DNA of 64,000 nucleotides from Jatrophihabitans sp. GAS493 (GTDB taxonomy: Bacteria > Actinomycetota > Actinomycetes > Mycobacteriales > Jatrophihabitantaceae), in contig NZ_LT907982.1 in NCBI RefSeq assembly GCF_900230215.1, positions 4,635,568 to 4,699,567 on the forward strand, in the 5' to 3' direction. The notes under the pieces were generated by a model. That model worked only from the letters and a program-made list of their open reading frames with translations. It ran no database searches and was not told the DNA's origin. Position numbers and translations under genes: made by a program. Positions 62,400 to 64,000 of the stretch are shown here, one piece after another; position 1 is the first letter of the stretch; every line of letters begins with the position of its first letter.

Positions 62400-63644
62400 C
62401 TAATGAGCAACCGGACAGGTGTACTGCACCGGAAGCGCCTTGATGCCATTCATCCACGAGGAGTGCAGTCGCTTCGGTTCGCCTAGCATCGAGATGTCGG
62501 GCAGGCAATCAGCGATGGCATCGAAGATCAGCGAGATCTCCAGACGGGCCAGGCTGGCACCGATGCAGTAGTGCGGCCCCGAACCGCCGAAGCCTACGTG
62601 CGGATTCGGATCGCGAAGAATGTCGAACTCACGCGGCTTGGTGAAGACCTCCTCGTCGAAGTTCGCCGAGGCATAGTAGAGCCCCAGTCGGTCGCCGGCC
62701 TTGATCGCTTGGCCACCGACCATCGTGTCCTCCAGGGCCGTGCGCTGAAAGGCGACGATCGGCGTTGACCATCGAACGATCTCGTCAGCGGCCGTCGCAG
62801 GCCGGTCCCGCTTGAAGCGCTCCCACTGATCGTGGTGCTCCATAAAGGCAACCATTCCGTGACTGATCGCATGACGGGTCGTCTCACTGCCGGCCACCGA
62901 TAGCAGGACCGTAAAGAAGCCAAACTCGTCAGGCGACAGTTCGTTCCCGTCGATGTCTGCGGTGACGAGCTTGGTAACGATGTCATTGGCGGGACAGGCC
63001 CTACGCTCGAGGGCCATGTCCATGAAGTAGTTCTGCATCTCGATTCCAGCGACCAATCCGGACTCCGGAGTGGAGTCCGGGTCGTCGTAGGAGACCATCT
63101 GGCTTGACCACTCAGACAATTGCTCGGTCTCCTCCGGTGGCACGCCGAGCAATTCGGCGATCGCCTGCAACGGAAGTCTGGACGCGACGTCGCGGACGAA
63201 CTCTCCCTGCCCGCTCACCAACGCTTCCTCGACGATCGCGCGGGCCCTTTGCTGAAGTGCCTGCCGCAGACCGTTGACCGCACGGGGCGTGAATCCCCGT
63301 GAAATGATTCCTCGCATTCGAGTGTGTTTCGGTGCGTCCATGTTGAGCAGGCTTACCCGCTGCATATCGATATTCTGGCGAGGTATTCCCCGCCGAAACC
63401 TTATGATGGATGTGTTCACGTAGGTCGAGAATATCGAGTCCTGCCGCGAGACGTCCTTGACGTCGGCATGCCGGGTCAGCACCCAGTGACCATCGTCGTC
63501 GAACCCGTCGCGACCTCGGGGCTGAGACTGCCACCATACCGGTGCGGTGCGTCGCAGTTCGGCCCACTCCTCATGCGGCAAACTCTGCGCGTACATGTTT
63601 GGATCGTTGACGTCGAACCCGTCCGGTAGCTGCGGAAGTGCCAC
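62400..63644 (-). CDS. Cytochrome P450, CYP125/CYP142-like (steroid side chain)
   Basis: A 414-residue P450. GTG 63644 is chosen because AGGAGG lies 5-6 nt upstream. The frame to 63767 adds unrelated residues. Marks: LPDGFDVNDPNMYAQSLPHE at the start, the I-helix VAGSETTRHAISHGM with a normal acid-Thr pair, ExxR in ADEIVRWSTPI, and the haem loop GFGGSGPHYCIGASLARLE. The pattern, including the ending WMNGIKALPVQY, is that of the CYP125/CYP124/CYP142 group of actinobacterial enzymes that oxidise the end of the cholesterol or branched-lipid side chain. Redox partners are not in the window. It is probably part of a degradation cluster beyond the right edge. Confidence 0.92.
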   Translation of the reverse strand: MALPQLPDGFDVNDPNMYAQSLPHEEWAELRRTAPVWWQSQPRGRDGFDDDGHWVLTRHADVKDVSRQDSIFSTYVNTSIIRFRRGIPRQNIDMQRVSLLNMDAPKHTRMRGIISRGFTPRAVNGLRQALQQRARAIVEEALVSGQGEFVRDVASRLPLQAIAELLGVPPEETEQLSEWSSQMVSYDDPDSTPESGLVAGIEMQNYFMDMALERRACPANDIVTKLVTADIDGNELSPDEFGFFTVLLSVAGSETTRHAISHGMVAFMEHHDQWERFKRDRPATAADEIVRWSTPIVAFQRTALEDTMVGGQAIKAGDRLGLYYASANFDEEVFTKPREFDILRDPNPHVGFGGSGPHYCIGASLARLEISLIFDAIADCLPDISMLGEPKRLHSSWMNGIKALPVQYTCPVAH

Positions 63645-64000
63645 CCGAGCCTCCTGTGAAGCCAAGAAGATCTGAAACACGGCTACTTCGCATTGAAGCA
63701 CAGTCCTAGTGGCACGTGAACCCCTTTCGAATGGCGGGCAGGAATTGATGTTGAAGACGTCTCGCATCCATTTAGCTACTCTGCGTGCACTACAAATCGT
63801 CGCGATAGGGTGATTTGCGTCGATGTGGACTTCGCGCCATTCAGTGATCGAAATTCGGTGGCTCAGAAGCGCACCCCATGGACTGGCGTCTCCATGTCAC
63901 TTACGATTGATCAGCGTTCCGTTCCCATGAATATGGGGCGGCGCATCACCGCAGATGAGCGGCGGCCACCTTCGCAATTTCTTGTTTTGAGGGTCCTAGT
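63645..64000. other. Upstream region of the P450, window end
   Basis: About 355 bp before the P450 start. No gene, hairpin or known operator is recognised. It should contain the P450 promoter. Confidence 0.4.

Overview
The window is high-GC actinobacterial chromosomal DNA. This rests on the GC-rich third codon positions, frequent GTG starts, paired ECF sigma/anti-sigma genes, a CYP125/142-type P450, a DasR-like GntR regulon and a WXG100-like domain at the head of a giant protein. The genus cannot be fixed from sequence alone. There is no rRNA, tRNA or CRISPR array that I can support. The window is rich in accessory DNA: remnants or copies of IS630, IS1380, IS21 and IS3, and two giant repetitive genes.

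1-15.2 kb: a 5'-truncated giant gene of more than 5,000 codons. It encodes a polymorphic-toxin-like protein with a papain-like (glutamine-deamidase/protease type) Cys-His-Asp module, a caspase-like (clan CD-like) module, OTU-resembling modules and long internal repeats, one of which is a perfect 503-bp duplication. It ends beside an IS630 transposase remnant. 15.7-18.5 kb: a GH18-like lipoprotein, an ECF sigma factor and a NarL-type response regulator. 18.5-26.3 kb: a fatty-acid-tailoring cluster with a CYP102-like P450, a KASIII homologue lacking its catalytic triad, a fatty acyl-AMP ligase, an acyl carrier protein, a second P450 and a degenerate histidine kinase. Ligase, carrier protein, P450 and kinase homologue are translationally coupled or abutting. 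26.3-28.4 kb: an IS21-family element with intact ends, a 5-bp target duplication and a broken istA. 28.6-29.8 kb: an exported lytic transglycosylase with a strong terminator.

29.8-41.1 kb (minus strand): the second giant gene (up to 3,759 codons). It starts with a CpnT-like WXG100-type domain and hydrophobic helices, then carries the same caspase-like and papain-like modules (here with all expected catalytic residues), an OTU-like module, a roughly 900-residue duplication and about nine C-terminal repeats. It is probably a type VII secretion substrate or toxin relative. A methyltransferase follows. 42-48.5 kb: two oppositely oriented cassettes of CHRD-domain protein plus a small 'RLYDAE' protein. 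One is split by an IS3-family element with a 4-bp target duplication and the other is frameshifted. Between them lies a three-gene micro-operon with a zinc-ribbon protein. 48.7-50.1 kb: an ECF sigma/anti-sigma pair. The sigma gene and the complete CHRD gene share the promoter motif TGAACC-N16-CGTAWY, which makes CHRD a likely target.

50.3-60.2 kb: a GntR/UTRA regulator, an SF2 helicase with HA domains, a sugar ABC importer without its own ATPase, an exported NAGPA-type phosphodiester glycosidase and an exported 5'-nucleotidase tail remnant. DasR/NagR-like operators (TGGTCTAGACCA-type) precede the transporter, the glycosidase and the remnant, so these form one amino-sugar/phosphodiester salvage regulon. 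60.4-63.6 kb: a double SUKH (SMI1/KNR4) protein, possibly immunity-related, an unrecognised gene and a CYP125/142-like steroid P450.
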